From Anaerolineales bacterium (GTDB taxonomy: Bacteria > Chloroflexota > Anaerolineae > Anaerolineales > UBA4823), in NCBI GenBank assembly GCA_003105035.1, contig PQAL01000025.1, positions 1 through 49,702 of the forward strand: a stretch of 49,702 bases of DNA, in the 5' to 3' direction. The translations under genes and the position numbers were made by a program. The notes beneath the pieces were generated by a model, which searched no databases, was not told the DNA's origin, and worked only from the letters and a program-made list of their open reading frames with translations. Numbering within the stretch: the stretch's first letter is position 1; every line of letters begins with the position of its first letter. Shown here piece after piece: positions 7,736-16,036 of the stretch.

Positions 7736-9223
7736 TTACCCCTGGTTAGGGAGAGTAACAACGATTTCGGTCCCCTGGTCTAGTCCACTCTTCACAGAAA
7801 AACTGCCACCTAAGACCTCGCTACGCTCTCGCATCGAGGAAAGACCCAGCCCACTATGTGGTGCATTAACATCAAACCCCTTGCCATTGTCCTGGATGAT
7901 CATGGTCACCATATTTGATTCCATTTTCAGTAATAACTCTGCTCGGCTGGCGGAGCTATGCCGAACAATATTTGCCAGGGCTTCTTGCGTAATGCGGAAC
8001 AGGGCCTCCCTGTTTTCTAAGGATATATTATCACTACCTTCAATATTAATGATCGCTTCAATATTACTTCTCTGAGACCAATCAAAGGTATATTCTCTCA
8101 GTATTTCCTGAAAATCCTGTTTGTCGAGCGCTTGTGGTCGTAATTCGTGGACTAAATTAGTGAGCTCCTTGCGGACTGCATCAACCAGAGCATCCGCTTC
8201 TTCGAGGTGTTTTTTCGCATCCTGTGGGTCACTTTCAAATAAGGTCAGAGCAGTTCCCAATTGAAACGAGGCCGCCAGTGCTTGCTGTTTGGCGCTGTCA
8301 TGCAGGTCGCGCGCCAGGCGGTTGCGCTCTTCAGATACCGCCATTTCTTGGCGTCTGCGCATCAGCTCTTGCAATTGTTTAGCCATATTATTCAAGCGCA
8401 GGGCCAATTGAGTAATTTCATCCTCAGAGGTGTCAACAATAAAACTCGAGAAATCACCTTCACTCCAGCCATCGATGGTGGTGGACAACCGCTTAAATCG
8501 TTCAGATAACCCGCGCGCAAAAAAAGCACCGAAGAGCGTCCCCATGAGACCTATTCCAAAGAGAAAAACCAGCAAACTTTTTCCAGCAATATTTAAGATT
8601 TGTGATGGAACGATTTCCTGCGTGGGGAAGGCATCCACAAAAAGCACCCACACTCCTTCAACATGATTTTCCTTTGTGCCAGCGTAATTGATAATCGGGA
8701 CTGCTAACACAAATCGATGGTTTGGCTCGTATACGGTAACCAGTTTTTCCGGATTGGTTTCTCCAGCTAATGCAGCTTTGTAAGGAGCCTCTAAATCGAT
8801 ATATTGGGTGGGATCGAATTGTTCTCCAACGGCTAAATCCGTGGAACCCATCCCATTCATTCCTAATATCGTTCCATCTGCTCCAATAATGAGAGAACGA
8901 AAAATGGCGATCGTGTTTACATTAAACTGTAACGCTCCGACCCGCAGAATCTCAAAACCAGTGATATTAGCACCAGTATCTTCGTATAATATACGCAATA
9001 ACTTCGTGTCTACTGGAGACTGGGAGAGAATATGGCTGAGTAGAGGTATGGAATTTCTTTGTAAATGCCATATGATTCCCTCTGGAGTTAATCTATTGAT
9101 AGGGATAAATATGCGGGGTAATATCAGTCCTCCAAGGATTACCAGGACCACCAGGAAGGCACTCATTGTCACAATTGTATAATTAAGGGTTAATTTCCAG
9201 CGTAATTTACGAAAGATATTCAT
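7736..9223 (-). CDS. Membrane sensor histidine kinase (HisKA_3 type)
   Basis: 495-aa sensor of the NarX/DesK-like class. It has one transmembrane helix at about 15-40, an extracytoplasmic sensor of about 170 residues (45-212) with a Cache/PAS-like look (LIIGADGTILGMNG, VLAVPIINYAG), a second helix at about 216-236, a HAMP linker to about 290, and the dimerisation helix EERNRLARDLHDSAKQQ with phospho-acceptor H308. The HATPase domain has DNGKGFD and GLGLSSMRERSEVLGG. It phosphorylates the NarL-type regulator encoded 9 bp downstream. The double-Cache-like periplasmic part suggests detection of a small solute or peptide. Confidence 0.95.
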   Translation of the reverse strand: MNIFRKLRWKLTLNYTIVTMSAFLVVLVILGGLILPRIFIPINRLTPEGIIWHLQRNSIPLLSHILSQSPVDTKLLRILYEDTGANITGFEILRVGALQFNVNTIAIFRSLIIGADGTILGMNGMGSTDLAVGEQFDPTQYIDLEAPYKAALAGETNPEKLVTVYEPNHRFVLAVPIINYAGTKENHVEGVWVLFVDAFPTQEIVPSQILNIAGKSLLVFLFGIGLMGTLFGAFFARGLSERFKRLSTTIDGWSEGDFSSFIVDTSEDEITQLALRLNNMAKQLQELMRRRQEMAVSEERNRLARDLHDSAKQQALAASFQLGTALTLFESDPQDAKKHLEEADALVDAVRKELTNLVHELRPQALDKQDFQEILREYTFDWSQRSNIEAIINIEGSDNISLENREALFRITQEALANIVRHSSASRAELLLKMESNMVTMIIQDNGKGFDVNAPHSGLGLSSMRERSEVLGGSFSVKSGLDQGTEIVVTLPNQG

Positions 9224-9505
9224 GCATCTACCTCCTCCGGCTGATTATTCGCATGCTCTTTCATAGATTGCACCTCGCATCAGCTTCCTGGCAATTCTTT
9301 TCCGCAAGCCTGATGATTTTTAAAAATTTTGTCATTATATTAGCATAGCACAAATTGGGAACACAGAAACCCATCTGGAGGATGGTTTCTTGCCAGCCTA
9401 TAGATTTGTTTCTTATTTAATTCTCCTGGTGCTAGACAGTTCATCATGGTCCCCCATAAAAAAACTGGCTGGGTGCTCCCAGCCAGTAATTACCTGTTGT
9501 TTCCT
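9224..9505. other. Intergenic region upstream of the sensor kinase
   Basis: Contains the lysS terminator at its right end and presumably the promoter of the sensor-regulator operon on the minus strand. I see no further gene or structured RNA. Confidence 0.4.
9458..9487 (-). terminator. lysS: Rho-independent terminator of lysS
   Basis: Perfect 10-bp stem ACTGGCTGGG/CCCAGCCAGT with a 4-base loop. On the minus strand it is followed by seven Ts, 18 bases after the lysS stop. Confidence 0.9.
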
Positions 9506-11038
9506 TTATTCCTCACGCGTCCGCCGCGGGGGGAACAGGATCACCTCGCGGATATTGGGGTTACCGGTGAGCAGCATCACCAGGCGGTCGACACCCATGC
9601 CGAATCCGCCGTTGGGTGGCATACCATAGCGCATGGCGCGCAGATAATCTTCATCCATGGGGTGGCGCTCTTCGTCCTCGGCCGCGTAATCGCGGCCCAT
9701 TTCCAAAAAGCGTTTCTCCTGGTCAAGCGGGTCGTTCAGCTCAGTGAAAGCGTTGCACAGCTCGAAGCCTGCCACGTATCCCTCAAAACGTTCCACAGTC
9801 AGCGGATCGCCCGGTTTGCTCTTGGCCAGGGGCGAAATGTCGCGTGGGTAATCATATAAGAAGGTGGGTTGGATGAGCGTGGGTTCCAGGAAGTCTGACA
9901 GCAGCTGATCGATCAGCTTGCCGCGCGATTCACCAGGCTTGCTTTCAATACCCCGTTCCTTCATCGCTGCCTCCAGGCTGTGGGCAGTGGGGTATTGGGC
10001 GATGTCAATCCCCGAGCTGTTGATCAATCCTTGCCGTAATTCCAGGCGCGGCCATGGAATATCGAAGCTGATCTCGTGACCATCATAGGTGACTTTTCGG
10101 GTGCCCAGCACGCGGTCGCACACGTAGGCGATCATCTGCTCAGTCATCTCCATCACCTTCAGGTAATCGGCATAGGCACAGTAAAACTCCAGTTGAGTGA
10201 ACTCAGGGTTGTGTTTGTACGACACACCCTCATTACGGAAATCGCGCCCGATCTCATACACGCGCTCGAGACCCCCCACCAGCAGGCGCTTGAGATACAG
10301 CTCAAACGAAATGCGCAGGTACAGGTCCTGGTGCAACTGGTTGTGGTGGGTGATGAACGGTTTGGCAGCAGCCCCCCCGTAGATGGGCTGTAAGATCGGC
10401 GTTTCAACTTCCAGGAAACCCTGCCCGTCCAGGTAACTGCGTAAGGCAGATACAATGGCTGTCCTGTTCTTGAAGATCTGGCGTACTTCCGGGTTAACCG
10501 CCAGGTCAGCATAGCGCTGGCGATAGCGCGTCTCAGGGTCTGCCAGTAGGGCATGGCGAACGATCTCTCCCTCCACCACTTCGTCCTTGGCAGCGGGCAA
10601 CGGCGCGATGGCCTTGGCCAGCATCTGGAATGCTTCTACCCGTACTGAAACCTCTCCTGCTCGAGTGCGGAACACCTCACCAGTGGCCTGGACAAAATCA
10701 CCCAGGTCAAACTGATGGTTGAACAGGTCAAGCTGTTCCTGACCGATATCATTGGCACGCAAGAACAACTGCAGCCTGCCTTCGCCATCCTCAATGTGCG
10801 CAAAGGTGATCTTTCCCATCGGGCGTATGGAGCGCAGTCGGCCAGCCACAGCCACCCGCACTGGCGCTCCCTGCTGCCCCTCAGCGGCTGCTACTTCAGC
10901 GGCTTCAAACTCACGGTAAGCTGCCTGGCTGGTGTGGGTACGCAGCGTGCGGGTAGGGTAGGGTTCGATCCCTATGAGGCGCAATTGCTCGATTTTTTCC
11001 AATCGGTTCTGTTCGAGGTTGGATAATTCGTTCGTCAT
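9506..11038 (-). CDS. lysS: Lysyl-tRNA synthetase, class II
   Basis: Charges tRNA-Lys with lysine in the cytosol; 510 aa, normal length. An N-terminal OB-fold anticodon-binding domain (about 60-155, with GRLRSIRPMGKITFAHI) is followed by the class II catalytic core: motif 2 in EIGRDFRNEGVSYKHNPEFTQ, and motif 3 in GFGMGVDRLVMLLTG near the C-terminus. The start ATG 11038 has GGAGAA upstream. It lies downstream of greA on the same strand, but a terminator hairpin stands between them, so lysS may have its own promoter or rely on read-through. Confidence 0.98.
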   Translation of the reverse strand: MTNELSNLEQNRLEKIEQLRLIGIEPYPTRTLRTHTSQAAYREFEAAEVAAAEGQQGAPVRVAVAGRLRSIRPMGKITFAHIEDGEGRLQLFLRANDIGQEQLDLFNHQFDLGDFVQATGEVFRTRAGEVSVRVEAFQMLAKAIAPLPAAKDEVVEGEIVRHALLADPETRYRQRYADLAVNPEVRQIFKNRTAIVSALRSYLDGQGFLEVETPILQPIYGGAAAKPFITHHNQLHQDLYLRISFELYLKRLLVGGLERVYEIGRDFRNEGVSYKHNPEFTQLEFYCAYADYLKVMEMTEQMIAYVCDRVLGTRKVTYDGHEISFDIPWPRLELRQGLINSSGIDIAQYPTAHSLEAAMKERGIESKPGESRGKLIDQLLSDFLEPTLIQPTFLYDYPRDISPLAKSKPGDPLTVERFEGYVAGFELCNAFTELNDPLDQEKRFLEMGRDYAAEDEERHPMDEDYLRAMRYGMPPNGGFGMGVDRLVMLLTGNPNIREVILFPPRRTREE

Positions 11039-11070
11039 AGCATTTCTCCACGCGATCTACATTATTAAGC

Positions 11071-11102
11071 AAAAACCCCGCGCAAGGAAACCAAGCGCGG
11101 GG
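11071..11102 (-). terminator. Terminator between greA and lysS
   Basis: CCCCGCGC/GCGCGGGG stem with an 11-base loop. Read on the minus strand it ends in five Ts, just after the greA stop at 11122. Confidence 0.8.
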
Positions 11103-11121
11103 CCGATTCTAAGCCCCTTGT

Positions 11122-11583
11122 TTACTCCACCTTCACCAGGCTTACGGCGAAAGAGCCACCGGGTGCATCTACGCGGACCACATCGCCGGGGTGATGATCC
11201 ATCAGGGCTCGCCCGAGTGGCGACTCGTTGGAGATGCGCCCATCGCGCGGTGATGCTTCAGCTGGGCCCACAATGGTGTAAACTTCCTCAGGATTATCGC
11301 CTTCCTTTATCGTAACGGTCGAGCCAACCTGGACGTGATCTTCCTTGGCAGCTTCTTCGATCACATGCGCGTTCGCCAAAAGCATCTCCAGGTCCTGGAT
11401 GCGTCCTTCTACGAAAGCCTGCTCGTTTTTCGCTGCTTCGTACTCAGCATCTTCAATTAGCTCTCCGCCTTCCATTGCCTCATGTAATCGTTCGGCAACT
11501 TCGTGGCGTTTTATCGTTCGCAAGTATTCCAGTTCTTCCTGTAGTTTCTGGAAGCCTTGCTTGGTCAAGAATGAGGGAGGCAT
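11122..11583 (-). CDS. greA: Transcription elongation factor GreA
   Basis: Binds backtracked RNA polymerase and stimulates cleavage of the nascent transcript. At 153 aa it has the typical two-part layout: an N-terminal antiparallel coiled coil (about 1-75) with the acidic tip ELIEDAEYEAAK, and a C-terminal FKBP-like domain with the GPAEASPRDGRISNESPLGRAL signature (split here as GPAEASPRDGRIS then NESPLGRAL). The greA-lysS order is common in bacteria. A purine-rich AGGAAG directly precedes ATG 11583. Confidence 0.97.
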   Translation of the reverse strand: MPPSFLTKQGFQKLQEELEYLRTIKRHEVAERLHEAMEGGELIEDAEYEAAKNEQAFVEGRIQDLEMLLANAHVIEEAAKEDHVQVGSTVTIKEGDNPEEVYTIVGPAEASPRDGRISNESPLGRALMDHHPGDVVRVDAPGGSFAVSLVKVE

Positions 11584-11691
11584 CTTCCTAATCCTATCTA
11601 TAAATATTAAAGAACCACTCCCCCAAAGCGATTCTTTACATTAAATTGGGACACCGGTGCTAAAACCTGAAATGCCCCTTATGAAAAGTAT

Positions 11692-11727
11692 GCGGTATGT
11701 AGGGAAACGACTTTTCCCGTATACCGC
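11692..11727. repeat. Large imperfect hairpin upstream of greA
   Basis: GCGGTAT pairs with ATACCGC, and GGGAAA with TTTCCC, around a 5-base loop with a small bulge. On the minus strand it is followed by ACTTTTC, so it could terminate the acyltransferase gene or sit in the greA leader. Confidence 0.55.
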
Positions 11728-11839
11728 GGCGTGATTTTAGCACAGATTCAATGGAATCGCAAGATGATTCGGGTCTCGCACGATCTTGTCAAGGGGCAGC
11801 TTGCTGTTTTGATAATTCTATTTCATCTGTTTATTCTGG

Positions 11840-12886
11840 TTAATCTTGCCATGGCCAATCGATGAGCTGCCACTTCCCTTGGCTGGCCGCCGGGTACCCT
11901 CCGAAGGTGTACCAGACTTGTTTCTCAGCAGGGCAGGCTACGTTTGCGTACACGGTCCACCAGTTTTCCCGGTGGGCTTCGATCCGTCCATCGGCCAGGC
12001 TGGCAATCAGGTCTTCAGGATAGCTGATTTCCCCTTGTCGATTGACTAATCTCTCAGTCATGCGGGCTAAAAGTTCTTCCCGCAGCTTAGAATTTTGGTA
12101 GCCTTCAGGCAAAGGCCGGTTGCAGAAGTGATTGGTTCCCACCAGCCAGCCTTGCGCCGGAGTGCGCTTAAATACCTGGCTGCAAGAGCATTCATAGATA
12201 GCATACTCATCGGTCTTGCCATCCACCGCGAACAGCATCATGCCTCCGTCTCGATCATTCAGCGCAAGGCTTTCTTCAACATCCATCAAGGTCTCGCAGG
12301 TTTCGAGCATGTCGGTCAACAATACGAAAGCCGGCATATGAGGTTTGCCAACTCGAGGCTTATCTTCGGCTAATAAAAAATTATAATGAAGCCACAGCCG
12401 CTCCTGGTTGATTCCGGTAGGGGTAACTACATCTCCTTCCATGCAAAAATTAATCGTGGGGATGCGTTCTGCCACCTCTTGGATGGTCAGATACCCCCAC
12501 AGTTCAGGCACATTGATGTCATTGTTGCGACCAACCCAGGCATGCCCATCCAATGTACAGATGAACGCGCTGCACCGTAGATCCAGGAATTCATCCAGGT
12601 AGGCCCATTCCGCAATGGTCTGCAGCGGTAAGTGGGCGCCTTCTGCCAATCCATAGTATTCCTCCTGGAAGCGGGGCGGTAAGCCGGTCAGCCAGGTTAA
12701 AGCCCCCGTCTTAAGTTTTTCAATATTAGACATGCTAGGATTTTCCGGTCGTTTTTGCAGGTAGGTGTGGATATTTTGCTCCAGCCTGGCCCCTAGCGCC
12801 TGCCCCTTGGCAACCCCGATCTCATAGGCAGTACCCTTGAAATGACGTGTACGGGTGTCTGCGTTCATTCGTGGAGTTTCTTCCAT
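11840..12886 (-). CDS. C45-like acyltransferase/peptidase (Ntn-hydrolase)
   Basis: 348-aa member of the acyl-CoA:6-aminopenicillanate acyltransferase-like Ntn-hydrolase family. The likely nucleophile is C105 in LRCSAFIC, followed by the family-typical WVGRNNDI (Arg-Asn-Asn-Asp) loop and later VDGKTDEYAIYECS. In this family the enzyme cleaves itself before the Cys, making the Cys the N-terminal nucleophile of the beta chain; here that would remove about 104 residues. No signal peptide is visible, so it is probably cytosolic. GGAGAGG precedes ATG 12886. Neighbours give no pathway, and the true amide substrate is unknown. It is a single-gene unit read toward greA. Confidence 0.8.
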   Translation of the reverse strand: MEETPRMNADTRTRHFKGTAYEIGVAKGQALGARLEQNIHTYLQKRPENPSMSNIEKLKTGALTWLTGLPPRFQEEYYGLAEGAHLPLQTIAEWAYLDEFLDLRCSAFICTLDGHAWVGRNNDINVPELWGYLTIQEVAERIPTINFCMEGDVVTPTGINQERLWLHYNFLLAEDKPRVGKPHMPAFVLLTDMLETCETLMDVEESLALNDRDGGMMLFAVDGKTDEYAIYECSCSQVFKRTPAQGWLVGTNHFCNRPLPEGYQNSKLREELLARMTERLVNRQGEISYPEDLIASLADGRIEAHRENWWTVYANVACPAEKQVWYTFGGYPAASQGKWQLIDWPWQD

Positions 12887-13253
12887 AGGCGTACCTCTCC
12901 TTCCTGTAGCACGTGATAGGTTATTTCCTGCTTTATTTTTCCCATATCAACCTCAAAGGTGCTGCTCTGCGAGGCATGGGCGGCGATCGTGCAGCTCGCC
13001 TGCAAAGGCTGATAGATCGCCTTGCGGTGCTTTTACTGCGCACACCGTCCATATGCTCACGGGTTACCAGCCTTCACCTGCTCCCATGCGAGCCTACCGC
13101 ACGAGAAGGCCACATCGTCAGAATGGGGAGAAGGTAAATCCAATGCACCTCATCATTGTACCGCACGAAGTCAGCATGGTATCCGTGCGGAACCTGCCTT
13201 GATTGCCATTTTACAAACTTGGTGTTATCATCTACCCGCACCAGGTATAGCTC
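12887..13253. other. Intergenic region of unknown content
   Basis: About 370 bp between divergent genes. Several short frames overlap here but none has family features or a clear ribosome site. A 7-bp inverted repeat CCGCACG/CGTGCGG lies at 13161-13190, and TACCGCACGA occurs at both about 13095 and 13159. I checked by eye for SRP RNA, tmRNA, RNase P RNA and common riboswitch cores and recognised none. Confidence 0.5.
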
Positions 13254-13739
13254 ATGACATCTGATCCATTTGCTCGCTCCCGATTGCGCAAGGTTTTAGT
13301 TGTCGTGATTCTCGCCACCATTCCATGTTATTGTACTGGCCTGGTAGCCGTGTTGCTTGCCCCAGGGTATCTCATCCGCTCTCCTGGCACCCCTACTCCT
13401 TCGCCAACCTGGACTCCCCTGGTGAGTTTAACCCCCACCATCAACTTTACCACCCTGCCGTTCGTGACCATCACCTCCGGGCCCAGCCCAACGCTGACAA
13501 CCTCGGGGACAGTCACCTCCACTCCGACCATTACGCCAACACCCACGGTGACGGTGACGCCAACACCTTCCAATACACCATTCCTGCCGCCCACTTTCAC
13601 CAAGACACCCAATTATTCTCCTACTTTCACGCGTACACCCACCCCAACCCGTACGCCTACCCCAAACACTAGCAGTACAGACTCCACCAATCCCTTAAAA
13701 TTCCCTTCAACCACTCCTGGGCCTTCATCCAACAACTAA
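13254..13739 (+). CDS. Membrane-anchored Thr/Pro-rich protein
   Basis: 161-aa protein with a short basic N-terminus, one hydrophobic helix at about 12-40, and then an almost pure Thr/Pro/Ser extracellular tail with many TPTP repeats. There is no globular domain. Such tails act as rigid spacers and are often glycosylated in bacteria; here it seems to be a bare stalk. The next gene (M42 peptidase) begins 51 bp downstream. Function unknown. The low-complexity tail makes homology searches misleading, and the reading frame is supported by signal-anchor plus repeat bias rather than by a family match. Confidence 0.6.
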   Translation: MTSDPFARSRLRKVLVVVILATIPCYCTGLVAVLLAPGYLIRSPGTPTPSPTWTPLVSLTPTINFTTLPFVTITSGPSPTLTTSGTVTSTPTITPTPTVTVTPTPSNTPFLPPTFTKTPNYSPTFTRTPTPTRTPTPNTSSTDSTNPLKFPSTTPGPSSNN

Positions 13740-13790
13740 ATCCCTCATCAACGATTACCTTGCCATTCAAACCAGATTACAGGCTGCAAT

Positions 13791-14849
13791 ATGACAGAAT
13801 TACTCTCCTTGTTAACCGAATTAATCTCTGCACCAGGCATCAGTGGAAATGAAGGCGGCGTACGCCCACTTATCGAAAAAGCCTGGGCTCCGCTAACCGA
13901 CCAGCTGACCGTCAGCAAGCTGGGAAGCCTGCATGGCTTGCAGAATGGCACCGGCGCCGCACCCCGCCCGAGTATCATTGTAGCCACCCATATGGATGCG
14001 ATCGGCCTGATGGTGAATGCCATCGTCGATGGCTTCCTACGGGTCACCTCCATCGGGGGGATCGATGCGCGGATGTTGCCCGGGCAGATGGTGACCGTGC
14101 ATGGACGCCAGGACTTGCCCGGCTTAATTATGGCTACCCCTGCCCGGCTTATGCCATCTTCGATCAAGCCCGGGGTGATACCCATGGAATACCTGCTGGT
14201 CGATGTAGGTTTGCTCCCCGACGAAGTTAGCAGCCTGGTGCGGGTGGGAGACACGGTTTCATTTGCCCAGGAGCCATTCGAAACTGGCGGTGAGACATTG
14301 ACGGGCCATACCCTTGACAATCGGGCTTCGGTGGCGGCATTAACCCATTGCCTCGAGCTGCTGCGCGCCAGGCCCCACGTCTGGGATGTATGGGCAGTGG
14401 CTACTGTGCTGGAGGAAATCTCCTATGGAGGAGCGATTACATCAGCATTTCAGTTGCACCCCAGCCTGTGCATGACCATCGATGTGACCTTTGGTAGTGA
14501 GCCTGGCAGCCCCAGCCACCTGACCTTTCCATTGGGGAAGGGACCTACCCTTGGCTGGGGGCCGGTCGTGCATCCTTACCTGCATAAAACCATGAAAGAG
14601 CTTGCTCAACACTTAGAGATTCCAGTTGCTACCGAGCCGACCTCCCGCTATACGGGCACCGATGCGGACGCCATGGTCATGTCCGCGGAAGGTATCCCAA
14701 ACCTGGTGATCGGCATCCCATTGCGCTATATGCACACACCGGTCGAGATGGTGGCATTAAAGGATATCAGCCGTGCTGGGCGACTGGCAGCGGAGTTTGT
14801 TGCTCAATTAGATGAAGAGTTCATGCAAAAACTGACCTGGGAAGATTAA
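13791..14849 (+). CDS. M42-family aminopeptidase, copy 1
   Basis: Cytosolic di-metal aminopeptidase of the M42 (glutamyl aminopeptidase/TET) family, 352 aa. Family ligands are in place: H67 and D69 in THMDAIG, bridging D176 in LDNRAS, catalytic E208 and ligand E209 in LEEISYGG, D231 in TIDVTFG, and H315 in RYMHTP. The usual inserted PDZ-like domain occupies about 75-165. It is the first of three M42 paralogues in a row; the next starts 3 bp after its stop, so they are co-transcribed. M42 enzymes normally form dodecamers that trim peptides from the N-terminus. Confidence 0.92.
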   Translation: MTELLSLLTELISAPGISGNEGGVRPLIEKAWAPLTDQLTVSKLGSLHGLQNGTGAAPRPSIIVATHMDAIGLMVNAIVDGFLRVTSIGGIDARMLPGQMVTVHGRQDLPGLIMATPARLMPSSIKPGVIPMEYLLVDVGLLPDEVSSLVRVGDTVSFAQEPFETGGETLTGHTLDNRASVAALTHCLELLRARPHVWDVWAVATVLEEISYGGAITSAFQLHPSLCMTIDVTFGSEPGSPSHLTFPLGKGPTLGWGPVVHPYLHKTMKELAQHLEIPVATEPTSRYTGTDADAMVMSAEGIPNLVIGIPLRYMHTPVEMVALKDISRAGRLAAEFVAQLDEEFMQKLTWED

Positions 14850-14851
14850 TT

Positions 14852-15934
14852 ATGGCCGACATAACGCGCGACACGTATTCTCCCCGGATTGGGGATGAGC
14901 AAATTACTCTCCTGGAACGCCTGTCGAATGCCTGTGCAGTATCGGGCGATGAGGGGGAGGTACGTAAGATTGTGCTTAGCGAAGTTAAACCTCATGCCGA
15001 TGAGGTCAAGGTCGACGCCTTGGGAAACGTGCTTGCCACCAAATACGGTTCTGGGGAGGGTCGCCTGCGCGTGATGCTGGCTGCTCACATGGATGAAGTG
15101 GGTTTCATGCTTACCCACAGCATGGGGGATGGCATCTACCGCTTTGAGGTGGTGGGGGGCATCTCTGCCTCTGACATGGCTGGTAAGGCGGTTTGGATCG
15201 GCAGGGAGCATATCCCTGGCGTGATCGGCATTACCCCAGTGCATCTCATGCATGATAGTGATCCGCAAAAGCCGGTTGATGCACAGGAGCTGCACATCGA
15301 TGTGGGGACCGAGGTGGGCAAGGAGAAAGTGGGCGATCGTGCAACCTTTGCCACCAGGTTCACCCGGCTTGGTCCTAGCTTGCGTGGGAAAGCCCTGGAT
15401 GACCGCCTGGGGGTAGCGTCGCTGATCGCGCTTGTCAAACACGCCCCGCCCAACATTGACCTGCTGGCCGCTTTCACCGTGCAGGAAGAGACTTCCCATT
15501 ATGGTGCACGCGTGTCTGCTTATGCTCTCAACCCCCAGCTGGCGTTCATCCTGGAATCCACCCCGGCATTCGACCTGCCCGCCTGGGAGCTTGACGAAAA
15601 CGACCGTTATAACACCAGGCTGGGGGCTGGGCCAGCAATATACGTGGCTGATTCCGCCACGCTGTACGATCCGCGGTTGATCCGTTACGTGACAGAAATT
15701 GCTGAAACCCATGGTATCCCTTACCAGATACGCCAGCCAGGCGGTGGCTCAACGGATGCCGCCGTGGTCCACAAGCAGCGCCTGGGGATTCCCAGCCTCG
15801 CCATCTCCGTTCCTGGCCGTAACCACCACAGCACCGCTGCCCTGGCGCGCCTGTCAGATTGGCAGCACACCTTCGATTTGGTATTTACGTTATTGTCCGT
15901 TCTGACCCCCGCCATTCTGGCCAGTGAGCGCTAA
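14852..15934 (+). CDS. M42-family aminopeptidase, copy 2 (variant ligand set)
   Basis: 360-aa M42 paralogue. H79/D81 (AAHMDEVG), D183 (ALDDRLG) and E212/E213 (VQEETSHYGA) are conserved, but the usual Asp of the VDVT segment is Glu here (E235 in FILEST) and the C-terminal His lies in GRNHHSTAA rather than RYxHSP. These changes suggest a different metal geometry or peptide specificity from copies 1 and 3. The start is 3 bp after the previous stop. A run of 12-bp repeats begins at its own stop codon. Confidence 0.9.
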   Translation: MADITRDTYSPRIGDEQITLLERLSNACAVSGDEGEVRKIVLSEVKPHADEVKVDALGNVLATKYGSGEGRLRVMLAAHMDEVGFMLTHSMGDGIYRFEVVGGISASDMAGKAVWIGREHIPGVIGITPVHLMHDSDPQKPVDAQELHIDVGTEVGKEKVGDRATFATRFTRLGPSLRGKALDDRLGVASLIALVKHAPPNIDLLAAFTVQEETSHYGARVSAYALNPQLAFILESTPAFDLPAWELDENDRYNTRLGAGPAIYVADSATLYDPRLIRYVTEIAETHGIPYQIRQPGGGSTDAAVVHKQRLGIPSLAISVPGRNHHSTAALARLSDWQHTFDLVFTLLSVLTPAILASER

Positions 15935-15977
15935 GCCTAGTGCTAAGCCTAGTGCGAAGCCTAGTGCTGAGCCTGCG
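15930..15977 (+). repeat. Four tandem copies of a 12-bp repeat
   Basis: The unit GCTAAGCCTAGT occurs twice exactly (15930-15941, 15942-15953), once with one change (15954-15965) and once degenerate (15966-15977). The first copy contains the TAA stop of the second M42 gene. It looks like recent slippage expansion. Confidence 0.9.
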
Positions 15978-16036
15978 GATAGGCTGGGTTATGTTTTAGA
16001 ATTTTGCTTATTATGAATGATGATGTAGGAGAGCGC

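Noticed and set aside
13501-13739. Tandem repeat array or CRISPR-like signal
   Set aside because: The periodicity comes from Thr/Pro codons of a low-complexity protein, with no regular spacer units.
14846-15712. 288-codon minus-strand frame
   Set aside because: Lies opposite the second M42 aminopeptidase, which has full catalytic motifs; the antisense frame has no recognisable domain or ribosome site.
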